From NCBI GenBank assembly GCA_002472565.1, contig DKSK01000010.1:104512-127719 (forward strand): 23,208 nucleotides of DNA. Direction: 5' to 3'. Positions 1 to 7,262 of this stretch are shown here, piece after piece (position 1 is the first letter of the stretch; each line of letters begins with the position of its first letter). This stretch comes from Bacteroidales bacterium UBA7258. GTDB lineage: Bacteria; Bacteroidota; Bacteroidia; Bacteroidales; UBA932. The translations under genes were made by a program, and so were the position numbers. The notes under the pieces are model-generated. The model was not told the DNA's origin. It did not search any database and was given only the letters and a program-made list of their open reading frames with translations.

Positions 1-32
1 AATCCCGATGTGAACACAAAAGGGACTAACTT

Positions 33-104
33 GGTGGGTTCGTATAACGGTTAGTACTCAAGATTCTCAATCTTGCAATATGAGTTCGATTCTCGTACCC
101 ACTA
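33..104 (+). tRNA. tRNA-Glu (anticodon CTC)
   Basis: The sequence folds as a cloverleaf. The acceptor stem is GGTGGGT (33-39) with ACCCACT (97-103) and discriminator A104. The D-arm is GTAT/GTAC around AACGGTTA. The anticodon stem is CAAGA/TCTTG around the loop TTCTCAA, which gives anticodon CTC and reads the Glu codon GAG. The T-arm is ATGAG/CTCGT around TTCGATT. CCA is not encoded. A 7-bp hairpin (109-126, loop AAAA) and a strong terminator follow directly, so this is probably the last or only gene of its transcript. The anticodon assignment is from the fold and was not checked with tRNAscan. Confidence 0.93.
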
Positions 105-136
105 CTCGGGTGGCGAAAACGCCGCCTAATGAACAG

Positions 137-183
137 AGAAGGTGATTAATAGTCGAAAGACGTTAGTCACCTTCTTTTTTTTT
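137..183 (+). terminator. Intrinsic terminator of the tRNA-Glu transcript
   Basis: A 9-bp stem AGAAGGTGA/TCACCTTCT continues inward through TTAAT/GTTAG and GTC/GAC, with one bulged A, to a GAAA tetraloop. It is followed by an uninterrupted run of T (175-183). It lies about 30 bp downstream of the tRNA on the same strand. Confidence 0.9.
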
Positions 184-229
184 CATCAAAGTGCGTATGG
201 AGAATGCGAAACGGAGAGTTTAGGGGAAA

Positions 230-267
230 ATGCACAATCTAGGACGCCGGGGTCCTAGATTGTGCAT
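230..267 (-). terminator. Perfect 16-bp inverted repeat, probable 3' hairpin of the esterase gene
   Basis: The left arm is ATGCACAATCTAGGAC (230-245). The right arm (252-267) is its exact reverse complement, with a 6-base loop. It lies about 20 bp beyond the stop codon of the minus-strand esterase gene. On that strand the stem is followed by TTTTCCCC, so the U-tract is short. Terminator or transcript-stabilising hairpin is an inference; the inverted repeat itself is certain. Confidence 0.6.
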
Positions 268-288
268 CGGAGGCTGCCTGGGTCCTGG

Positions 289-1413
289 TTAGCGGATAGG
301 GGTGGAGGTCATCTGCCAGCCGGTCATGGTAGCGATATAAGGCGCTATCGCATAGGCCTTTTTAATATGCGCGGCATAATTCGGATGCGCACTCGCCCCC
401 ATCTCATCCATGGAATAGATTTCAGGCGAGAAAGCCATCCACGAAACATTTTTAAGGCCGCTTTCTATCACAGCGGCATGAACATACTCAGACATCTGAT
501 AGTCGTTCTTGCCAGCGATGCAGAGTATAGGATGATCCTCTCCGTAGTTTTCCTTGATTGACTTGAGAAGACGGATGTAATTGGCTTTAAATGACCCGAG
601 ACTAGGTTGGCGTCTAGTCGAGAAATCATTGGTGCAAAGGTAGATCAGAGTAATGTCTGGCCTGAAGACTTCGGCCCTGGCATTCCACGTGGCGGTAGAA
701 TCCTCATCGAAGGTATGCAGATATCTATCCGGCATATAATAATTTCTCACATGGTCGGCATAATTTCTGGCTATGCCCATACCTGAGTGGGCCACATCGA
801 TGAAATCCGCCCCGAAATACCTTGCCAGGCAGGCCGCATAGGTCTTGTTCGAATTCTCAGTCTCCGGCTTGAACGGGTCAGAAGCCACAGAGTTCTCAGA
901 ACCATAGCCGCAGGTGTAAGAATCGCCGACGAACTCAATGAGCCTGTCCTTGAGCCCCTCAGCCTGAAGGAAATCTCCATCAGTGGAGAAGGAAGCAAAG
1001 GTAGTCTTTCCCTGCTCCCCTTCCGTCCTTTTCATAATGACAACGTCATGAACAAGAGGCTTCTTTCCGAAACGCGCCTTCATCTGTGAAGGTGAGAAGA
1101 TGTCGATGAGGCTGTCCTTGCCGAAAGTGGAGATGATTTTGTCCGGTTCCTCCGACATTGGCCTGTCAATCCAGACATTATAGTAATTTTTTCGCGAATC
1201 CGAGACTCTTGTACTAAGGCTGTTGCCTTGGAAACGGATTCTTACGTAGACTGCCGACCAGTCGAAGCTGACTTTTCCTTCCTGCCTCAGCGTCCTGCCG
1301 ACGTAGACTAGCCTTGAGTCATCTGCCTTGACCGTTTCCGCCGCCGGTAGGGAAAGGGATGAGAGTGCCGTTGCAAAAGCGGCGGCGAGAATTGTGATTC
1401 TGATATGTTTCAT
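289..1413 (-). CDS. Secreted SGNH-hydrolase esterase (CE2 / acetylxylan-esterase type)
   Basis: This is a 374-residue protein with a cleavable-looking signal peptide (residues 1-24). Residues about 30-145 are rich in beta strand and match the N-terminal jelly-roll domain that precedes the catalytic domain in carbohydrate esterase family 2. The SGNH part begins at FVGDSYTCGYG with the predicted nucleophile Ser165. It continues with an oxyanion-type CTNDF (Asn262) and ends with a catalytic His in SAHPN (His343). Family members remove acetyl groups from plant or host polysaccharides in the periplasm or at the cell surface; the exact substrate cannot be read from the sequence. The gene stands alone, with a hairpin after its stop and a broken regulatory gene pair upstream on the other strand. 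The ATG start is supported by the signal peptide. A plain GDSL lipase role is less likely because of the two-domain layout. Confidence 0.82.
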   Translation of the reverse strand: MKHIRITILAAAFATALSSLSLPAAETVKADDSRLVYVGRTLRQEGKVSFDWSAVYVRIRFQGNSLSTRVSDSRKNYYNVWIDRPMSEEPDKIISTFGKDSLIDIFSPSQMKARFGKKPLVHDVVIMKRTEGEQGKTTFASFSTDGDFLQAEGLKDRLIEFVGDSYTCGYGSENSVASDPFKPETENSNKTYAACLARYFGADFIDVAHSGMGIARNYADHVRNYYMPDRYLHTFDEDSTATWNARAEVFRPDITLIYLCTNDFSTRRQPSLGSFKANYIRLLKSIKENYGEDHPILCIAGKNDYQMSEYVHAAVIESGLKNVSWMAFSPEIYSMDEMGASAHPNYAAHIKKAYAIAPYIATMTGWQMTSTPIR

Positions 1414-1434
1414 CGGATTTATCTTTTAATCTCA

Positions 1435-1465
1435 CTAATATAGTCCATGCAGACGAATTAATCAA
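1435..1465 (-). promoter_or_regulatory. Candidate Bacteroidota promoter of the esterase gene
   Basis: On the minus strand TTG (1465-1463) is followed after 20 bases by TATATTAG (1442-1435), seven of eight positions of the -7 box TAnnTTTG. It sits about 20 bp upstream of the ATG at 1413. The -33 element lies just before the remnant frame on the other strand, which fits that gene being dead. Confidence 0.4.
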
Positions 1466-1468
1466 TTA

Positions 1469-1943
1469 GTGCCGGCCGCTTTTTTCCTCATTGTGGCTCT
1501 GGCCCCGGTTTTCACGACCTTGGCAGTGAAAGGAGTGACTGACATATTTCCTATCATCTTGTCCTCGTTACGTTCACTGCTGCCTGTCATCATCCTCTTC
1601 ATTGTCAACTTCATTTTCCTCTGCCCGAAGTATCTCTTCGTCAAGGGCAAGAGAAAATGGTTCTACATCGTCAACTCCGTGATGATTCTCGGCTGGAGGG
1701 CCTATATGACCATAAAGTCAATGCGGACGGAAATACCGCCCGAGGTCACGGAGACCCTGAAGAACATCAACATAGTCTACCTGACAGTATATGCGAATCT
1801 GCTGGCCATTCTTGTAAGCTGCATAGTAGTCGGCATAGCCGTAGTCCTGAGGTATATTTTCCTGACCTTCGACCTGCGCTACAAGCTGGAAGTTGAAAAG
1901 CGGAACGCGGCAGAGGCCGAACTTAAAACCAAGGCATATTCTC
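1469..1943 (+). pseudogene. Remnant of a LytS-type membrane histidine kinase (kinase core deleted)
   Basis: About 158 codons remain, opening with GTG. They encode three or four hydrophobic helices, a short basic loop (KGKRKW), then a charged coiled-coil helix ending in AEAELKTK. In Bacteroidota LytS-like kinases this helix leads into a phosphorylated His in an NPHFLFN motif and an ATPase domain. Here that whole part, roughly 200 residues, is missing, and the sequence passes within a few bases into the start of a LytTR regulator (ATG at 1944). The N-terminal helices may also be incomplete, because the upstream bases are the promoter region of the divergent esterase. The reading is by family resemblance of the membrane and linker segments; the loss of the catalytic part is seen directly. 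Confidence 0.72.
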
Positions 1944-2446
1944 ATGAAAATACTCAAATGCATGGTAGTAGACGACGAACCGCTTGCCGTCTCCCTGTTA
2001 GAGACCTTCATCAAGCGTACTCCTGGTCTTATCCTGCTGGAGTTCTTCACAGATTCCGTCCTCGCACTTTCAAGGATAAAGGAAGAGAGCCGGATCTGGT
2101 GTTTATGGACATCCAGATGCCCGACCTGAACGGAATCGAGCTTTCGAAAATGCTTCCGCCCGAAATCAGCGTCATTATCACCACGGCATTCAGGGAATAC
2201 GCCCTTGAAGGCTACAGTGTCTCGGCTCTCGATTATCTGACAAAGCCTATCAGCTACCAGAAATTTCTGGAGGCCGTGCTGCCCAAGGGCTCTTTCATGA
2301 TGGTACATCGTTCCTTCATCGTTGCCCTTGACAAAATAGATTCGGTCCTGCCCGGCATGAATATCATGATAGGCAAGACCTTGATACACGTATCAAAGGT
2401 CTACGAAAGCCCCTTCCTCAGATATCTGAAAGGCAGGTCTTTGTAG
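1944..2446 (+). pseudogene. LytTR-type response regulator, broken by a frameshift and an internal deletion
   Basis: The gene starts MKILKCMVVDDEPLA, a normal receiver start, and runs to RIKEES near 2090. There the frame slips by one base, apparently a lost C, and the receiver continues in another frame as PDLVFMDIQMPDLNGIELS, with phospho-acceptor Asp in FMDIQMP and Lys in DYLTKPI. After FLEAV (about 2277) the sequence jumps to LPKGSFMMVHRSFIVALDKI, the second half of a LytTR DNA-binding domain. The linker and the first half of that domain, about 60-90 residues, are absent. The two lesions together make a functional product very unlikely. The partner kinase remnant is immediately upstream. 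Confidence 0.85.
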
Positions 2447-2481
2447 GCCTCTGATGTAGTTTGGAAATATTTGAGCCCTCC

Positions 2482-3831
2482 TTACGGGCGCTCGTCGAAT
2501 CTCAGCATCTCGTCCATATGATAGGCCGAAGAAACCTGACCGCGGACATGGGTGCAGATCTCGCCAATCTCAGGCCACTGGGATGTCTTTGTGCCCGGCA
2601 GTCCGACAGTCTTCAGCAGGTCCCAAATCCGATCTGGTGCGACGTCAGGATTGACATAGCTGTGGATTTCGAAGGTTATGCCGTCGTCGAAGACTCCGCG
2701 GGCAAGTTTGAGAGCCTGCTTAGCCTCCGGCGTAGTGCAGTCGATTAAGATGTCGATGCCCTCGTTGCTGTGGCTTATTTCGATAGGGAAGGTAAATTCC
2801 TTGTCTGCGAATTCAAACTTGGCGGTGAAATTCTCCTTGTAGTTGACTTTCTCAAAGTCCACACCTCCGCGGATGACAACGTCATCGGCCACGGCCTGCA
2901 TCTCAATAGGGATAGGAAGGAAGACATGGACAGCGGCAGTGTCACGGACATGGATAGAAGTCTTGATTTCGTTCCAGTCCGTATGCTCCTGCTGATGGAT
3001 GTCGAACTCTACCTCTCCTTCACGGGAGGCAGGTGTATCAGGAGTATCATGTGTGTCAGGAACGACAGGGGTCTCGCCCTTTCCCGGCAGAATCTTTACA
3101 ATCCAGTCATCATAGATCCCGTCCGGCTCAATCTTTCCGTCGTCCTTGGACATCTTATAGTCGAAACCGAGATAATAGTTTCCCTCCCAATAGAAGAGCT
3201 TCCAGTTATCTACAATGGTGTTGCTGTAAGAATCATGGCTGCGGGCATCCTCGAAGCCTTCCGTCATGAGGGTTGCATTGTGGGTCGCCGCATTATTGCA
3301 TTGGCCGTTGTTGAAATTGTTGACATGGGTGTAGAGGTCAACCCAGCTGTATGGTTTGCCCTCGGCATCAACTTCCCATGGCTGGAACTGGCGGCCTGAC
3401 TCTTTAATCGCAAGGTAGTCGAGATGAGCAGTTCCGTCTATGTCCGAATGGATCACATTGTTCCTGTCAGTATAGCTATACTTGTTATGAGCTCCGATTA
3501 CATCCTGTACAAAATAATAGGTATAGCCCGGGAAGGAGACTGTTTCTCCCGGATTGCTGCGCACATATGCGAGGATGCCCTGTTTTTCCTCCTCTGTAGG
3601 ATAGGCCGGCATAATATCCCCCCACATGTTGCCGTTGACATCAGCGGCCCTGGTCGCCGCGATTTCTCCGGCGCCGAAATAGAGGCTGACATCCGATGAC
3701 TTTTTACCGAACTTCCCGGCGTTTTGAGCCAAGATATCGTCCTCTGCCGTGTCCGTGCCCTCGCTGTTGCAGGAAGCTAGGCCGAAGAGGAGCGGGCAGA
3801 GCGAAATCAGCAGTAAAAGACTTTTCTTCAT
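2482..3831 (-). CDS. Two-domain lipoprotein of unknown function
   Basis: This is a 449-residue protein with a lipoprotein signal peptide ending in LFGLASC (Cys21). Domain 1 (about 45-250) is aromatic-rich and ends in GIYDDWIVKILPG, a pattern I associate with Ca-binding-like or LruC-like surface proteins of Bacteroidota. A Pro/Asp/Thr-rich linker (about 252-270) leads to a beta-rich domain 2 (about 271-449). No catalytic motif is recognised. The protein is probably anchored in the outer membrane. The gene diverges from the exopolysaccharide operon that begins at 4260 and has its own -7 box, so co-regulation is possible but not shown. The minus-strand stop TAA (2482-2484) lies inside a weak hairpin (2473-2493). 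Confidence 0.75.
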   Translation of the reverse strand: MKKSLLLLISLCPLLFGLASCNSEGTDTAEDDILAQNAGKFGKKSSDVSLYFGAGEIAATRAADVNGNMWGDIMPAYPTEEEKQGILAYVRSNPGETVSFPGYTYYFVQDVIGAHNKYSYTDRNNVIHSDIDGTAHLDYLAIKESGRQFQPWEVDAEGKPYSWVDLYTHVNNFNNGQCNNAATHNATLMTEGFEDARSHDSYSNTIVDNWKLFYWEGNYYLGFDYKMSKDDGKIEPDGIYDDWIVKILPGKGETPVVPDTHDTPDTPASREGEVEFDIHQQEHTDWNEIKTSIHVRDTAAVHVFLPIPIEMQAVADDVVIRGGVDFEKVNYKENFTAKFEFADKEFTFPIEISHSNEGIDILIDCTTPEAKQALKLARGVFDDGITFEIHSYVNPDVAPDRIWDLLKTVGLPGTKTSQWPEIGEICTHVRGQVSSAYHMDEMLRFDERP

Positions 3832-3888
3832 GATGATACGAATCTAACTGTTCGAATTTTAATACTAATCGTCTAATTTTTCTACCTG

Positions 3889-3896
3889 CAAAGTTA
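3889..3896 (-). promoter_or_regulatory. -7 box of the lipoprotein gene
   Basis: TAACTTTG on the minus strand matches the Bacteroidota consensus TAnnTTTG exactly, and it lies about 58 bp upstream of the ATG at 3831. No convincing -33 TTG was found at the expected distance. Confidence 0.6.
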
Positions 3897-4224
3897 AGCA
3901 ATTTTTTCATTGATTGATCAGATAAATACGAATATTTTCGAAATTTCCGAGATTTCCGAGACGCATAGGCTGATGTTTGAACCAGAAGAACCTCACGCCA
4001 GATGCCTCCGTGCTCAGCCACTGTCCCACAGTGCATCAGGTGGCACTTTCCCAGCGCAGGCACGAACGCCCCGATGTGGACGTGGCGCAGGCGAGAGCGC
4101 GGTGCCGGCCTCGTGTCGGCCCCGTATCGGCTCCGTATCGGCTCCGCTTGGTCGCGACGTCGGCTCCGCGCACACGCTGGGTGGTGCTCATTATATTTCT
4201 GGTAAATAAATACAAGATTTTGAG
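3897..4224. other. Divergent intergenic region with short repeats, no gene seen
   Basis: The region separates the lipoprotein gene and the exopolysaccharide operon. It holds an exact 9-bp tandem repeat ATTTCCGAG (3943-3951 and 3952-3960) and a CACTG-N5-CAGTG dyad (4019-4033). It also holds a GC-rich stretch with an 11-bp unit of the form TCGGCTCCGTA in three near-perfect tandem copies (4116-4148), plus a fourth (4160-4170). Open frames across it have no recognisable protein character. It may contain operator sites for the operon or be decayed sequence. Confidence 0.55.
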
Positions 4225-4232
4225 TACCTTTG
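4225..4232 (+). promoter_or_regulatory. -7 box of the exopolysaccharide/kinase operon
   Basis: TACCTTTG matches TAnnTTTG exactly. Transcription would start near 4239, giving a leader of about 20 bases before the ATG at 4260, with AAGG (4251-4254) as a weak ribosome-binding site. The -33 element is not obvious. Confidence 0.6.
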
Positions 4233-4259
4233 CAAGGATTATTTTATAATAAGGTAGAA

Positions 4260-5783
4260 ATGAATTCTAGTGAGAGCGAGTCTAGAGAGACTCTGCTTCT
4301 GGCAGAGATTGTAAAGAATGCCATTCATGTATCCAGAATAGGAGAATGGATATTGACCACTGGCTTGAAGGACAGGCCATACGCTACCACCTCCTCCGCT
4401 GAAGCGAAGGAGATCTTAGGAGTAGGCAAGGACAGCAAGATGACTGATGAGCAAATCTACGAGTGGTGGAAGAGCAGACTTCATCCTGACGACAGGCAGT
4501 TCGCCATGGAGAATATCGAGAAGATGAATATCGGGGAAAACATCTATTTCACCTACAGATGGTTTCATCCTACCCTTGGGCTGAGGGTGATGAGAAGCGG
4601 CGGCTTCGGAGTAAAGGACGGCGATGGCAAGATAGTCATCAGCGGCTATCTTTACGACATCACCGATCTTCTTGAAAAATCCAGGCAGGACACCATCGTC
4701 GCCATGGCACTGGCCAAGACCTATTCCGGCCTCTTCTACCTGGACCTGGCGGACATGAGCTACACCTCTTACTCCTTGGACGACTCAGCCGTCGCAAAGC
4801 TGCTTCCCTCCGTCGGGCCGATAAACGAAGCCAACACCAAGCTCATAGCCGAAAGTATCTGCGATGAGAAGGACAACGAGGCCCTCCGCCAATTCACCGA
4901 TCCAGATACGCTGAACGAGAGGATGAAAGACACCTCCAGCATCTCCGCCATCTTCAAAGGAGCCCACGTCAAATGGGTCAGAATCTCCTTTCACGTGATC
5001 GACCGCAGGACCGATGGTTCGATCATCCATGTCATGGAAACGATCAGGGACGTATCTGGCGAGCGCGAGCGTGAACTTGCCATGATCAGGGAACTCAAGC
5101 ACAGGCTGTCTTCAGACAAGTCCATGAGCATGATGTTCCAGAACATGATCCACGAAATAAGGACTCCTCTCAACGCTATGTTCGGCTTCTCGCAGCTACT
5201 CTGCGTCCCCGGCGTGGATGTGCCCGACGAGCAGAAAAAATATTACTCCGACATCATCCACAACTGCTTCGAAATGCTGTCGAATCTGATTGACGACGTA
5301 CTTGACTTCGTAGATGCCGAACACGGCAATTTCCGCATACGCAAGAAGACGTTCAACGTGAATCAGATGGGGCGCAGCCTTGTACAGATATCCAAAATGA
5401 GAGCGCAGGCTGGCGTGAAGGTCTATTTCACTTCGGAAGTCGGCGATGATTTCAGCATTGATTCCGACCAGAGGCGCATTGAACAGGTGCTGCTCAACTT
5501 CCTGACCAACTCCTGCAAGCATACCTTTGAAGGAGAGATCTGCCTCCATGTCTCGACATCGGAGAATCCGGGCAGGCTTACCTTTTCCGTCACCGACACT
5601 GGCACCGGCATCTCCCCTGAAATGGCTGAGACCATCTTCGAGCGCTACAAGAAAGGCAACCCCGAAGTTGACGGCTCCGGAATTGGTCTTCATATCTGCG
5701 GAATAATCGCGGACAGACTTGGCGCTGAACTCAAACTCGACAGAGACTATAGAGACGGAGCGCGTTTTATGTTGATCATCTAA
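4260..5783 (+). CDS. Soluble PAS-domain sensor histidine kinase
   Basis: The ATG at 4260 was chosen because an in-frame TTG at 4230 lies inside the -7 box. The 507-residue product has no membrane segment. Residues about 15-145 look like a PAS domain (with a PAC-like HPTLGLRVMRSGG), and a second PAS-like region spans about 150-265. The HisKA helix carries the H-box MIHEIRTPLNAMFGF (His298), followed by the N-box LLNFLTNSCKH (Asn413, Asn417), a G1 box DTGTG (446-450) and a G2 box GSGIGL (472-477). All catalytic boxes are intact, so it should autophosphorylate. It is the first gene of the operon and the only intact kinase in it. Its likely partners are the membrane homologue next door and the receiver protein at the operon end (14685). 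The signal sensed is unknown. Confidence 0.9.
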   Translation: MNSSESESRETLLLAEIVKNAIHVSRIGEWILTTGLKDRPYATTSSAEAKEILGVGKDSKMTDEQIYEWWKSRLHPDDRQFAMENIEKMNIGENIYFTYRWFHPTLGLRVMRSGGFGVKDGDGKIVISGYLYDITDLLEKSRQDTIVAMALAKTYSGLFYLDLADMSYTSYSLDDSAVAKLLPSVGPINEANTKLIAESICDEKDNEALRQFTDPDTLNERMKDTSSISAIFKGAHVKWVRISFHVIDRRTDGSIIHVMETIRDVSGERERELAMIRELKHRLSSDKSMSMMFQNMIHEIRTPLNAMFGFSQLLCVPGVDVPDEQKKYYSDIIHNCFEMLSNLIDDVLDFVDAEHGNFRIRKKTFNVNQMGRSLVQISKMRAQAGVKVYFTSEVGDDFSIDSDQRRIEQVLLNFLTNSCKHTFEGEICLHVSTSENPGRLTFSVTDTGTGISPEMAETIFERYKKGNPEVDGSGIGLHICGIIADRLGAELKLDRDYRDGARFMLII

Positions 5784-5828
5784 CCTAATACTCAAATATT
5801 TCCAACCTATCATTCAATCACTCCAGCC

Positions 5829-7262
5829 ATGATAGACACAACGTTCTGGTTTTCAGCGCCGTGCTTCAGCATCATATTGCTGATCTTGCTGGTCATCAAA
5901 AGGCGGTGGCTCAGAAGTCCCAAAGTTCTGGACCGCTCGCTCTACCTCTTGATCTTCTTTACCTTAGTCAACTGCCTTGCAGCCTCTCTGAACGTCCTGT
6001 ACATCAGAGGTTTCATCGGCAATGACAGGCTTTTTTTGGAGGCAAGAGAGATCACGAAGTCGATGAACGCCGTCAATTTCTTCTTCTGGTTACTCTTCCT
6101 CCTCAAATATGTCAATATCGGCCGTCTACCTTCCTCCATCTTGCTGGCCATCGCCGGACTCCTGGCGGCGGAGAAGATATGTCTGGTAACCTTCACCCTT
6201 GCGACCGACCTCAATCTCAGCGACAAGCTTGCAGCCACCTCAGGCCAGACCACGCTGTCGGCGCAGATGATCTTCGAAAACGCCATATTTCTAGCCGCCG
6301 TCCTGTATTCTTCATGCCGACTTGCCAGAGGGAGAAGGTGGAGAAGAAAGGAACCTGCTTCAAAATACACTTCCATGCTGGTCGCCTCGCTGGTGCCCCT
6401 GTTGTTCAACACAATCTATTTCAGAAACGAATCTCTTTACGCCCTTAGCATCGCCACCTCCTGCATAATCTGGATCATATTCAGGGAGGCCTACGATCAG
6501 GAAATCCTCAAGCGCAGCAAGTTTTTGTTCCTGGAAAACATGAGCCATGAGATACGCACTTCGCTCAACTCCATCTATGGCTTCGCCCAGCTGCTGGCCA
6601 TGCCGGAAGGCACCTGGAGTGAGGAAGAACGTCAGGGCTTCGGAGTCCACATGCGCAGCAGTTACGACATGCTTGACATGCTTCTCAACGACTTGATGGT
6701 AGCCACCCGCTACGATACTCACAAATACTCCGTTACCGTGACCGATGTCGATTTGGCTGGAGTAGTCACCGAGGCTGTCAAAGCCATAAGAGTCAACATG
6801 CCTTCCAGCGTCGAGGTCAGCCTCTCCTCTGAGCTCCCGGAGAAGTTCAGCGTAAAGAACGACGGGCGGCGGATACGCCAGGTCGTGCTGAACCTGCTCA
6901 CCAATGCCTATCAACACATCATCAGCGGCACGATAGAAGTGCACCTCAGGCAGGTTGATAAGGTGGCAGAGATCTCAGTCACCGCTACCCTGCCTTCTGA
7001 AAAGGACAAGGTCTATGAACACAAGGTTGAGAAGAGTCTGGAAGACCACAAGGAAGGACTTAATCTCAGACTGCTTCTCTGCATTGACATAGCCCGCTTG
7101 GTCAACAGCGAAGTGCGCTGCGATGAAGACTACGACAACGGCATCAGATATTTGTTTGAAATCAACGATATTATTCAGCACCGTTCCGAAGGGCAAAAGA
7201 GCGCAGGATCCAAGAGGCTGGAAATCTCCAGTAATTCTGTCACGGCGAAAGGATTATTATGA
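5829..7262 (+). CDS. Membrane histidine kinase homologue with degenerate ATP-binding domain
   Basis: This is a 477-residue protein. About six hydrophobic segments occupy residues 5-220 and give a membrane sensor with little extracytoplasmic mass. The H-box MSHEIRTSLNSIYGF keeps His240, but the usual Pro of RTPLN is Ser. The N-box VVLNLLTNAYQH (Asn355, Asn359) is present. The G1 box DxGxG is missing (the region reads VTATLPSEKDK), and the G2 box GxGxGL is replaced by KEGLNLRLLL. It resembles the preceding kinase in the H-box, the N-box and the C-terminal strand (YDNGIRYLFEI against YRDGARFMLII), suggesting duplication and then loss of ATP turnover. It may be phosphorylated or allosterically controlled by the first kinase. 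The stop overlaps the next start (ATGA at 7259-7262), showing translational coupling. Confidence 0.87.
   Translation: MIDTTFWFSAPCFSIILLILLVIKRRWLRSPKVLDRSLYLLIFFTLVNCLAASLNVLYIRGFIGNDRLFLEAREITKSMNAVNFFFWLLFLLKYVNIGRLPSSILLAIAGLLAAEKICLVTFTLATDLNLSDKLAATSGQTTLSAQMIFENAIFLAAVLYSSCRLARGRRWRRKEPASKYTSMLVASLVPLLFNTIYFRNESLYALSIATSCIIWIIFREAYDQEILKRSKFLFLENMSHEIRTSLNSIYGFAQLLAMPEGTWSEEERQGFGVHMRSSYDMLDMLLNDLMVATRYDTHKYSVTVTDVDLAGVVTEAVKAIRVNMPSSVEVSLSSELPEKFSVKNDGRRIRQVVLNLLTNAYQHIISGTIEVHLRQVDKVAEISVTATLPSEKDKVYEHKVEKSLEDHKEGLNLRLLLCIDIARLVNSEVRCDEDYDNGIRYLFEINDIIQHRSEGQKSAGSKRLEISSNSVTAKGLL

Noticed and set aside
3910..4249. Overlapping open frames in the divergent intergenic region
   Set aside because: They arise from GC-rich repeats, share the same DNA in several frames and show no domain or signal.
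4230..4259. Upstream TTG start of the first kinase
   Set aside because: The TTG lies in the -7 box itself, so it would precede the transcript start.
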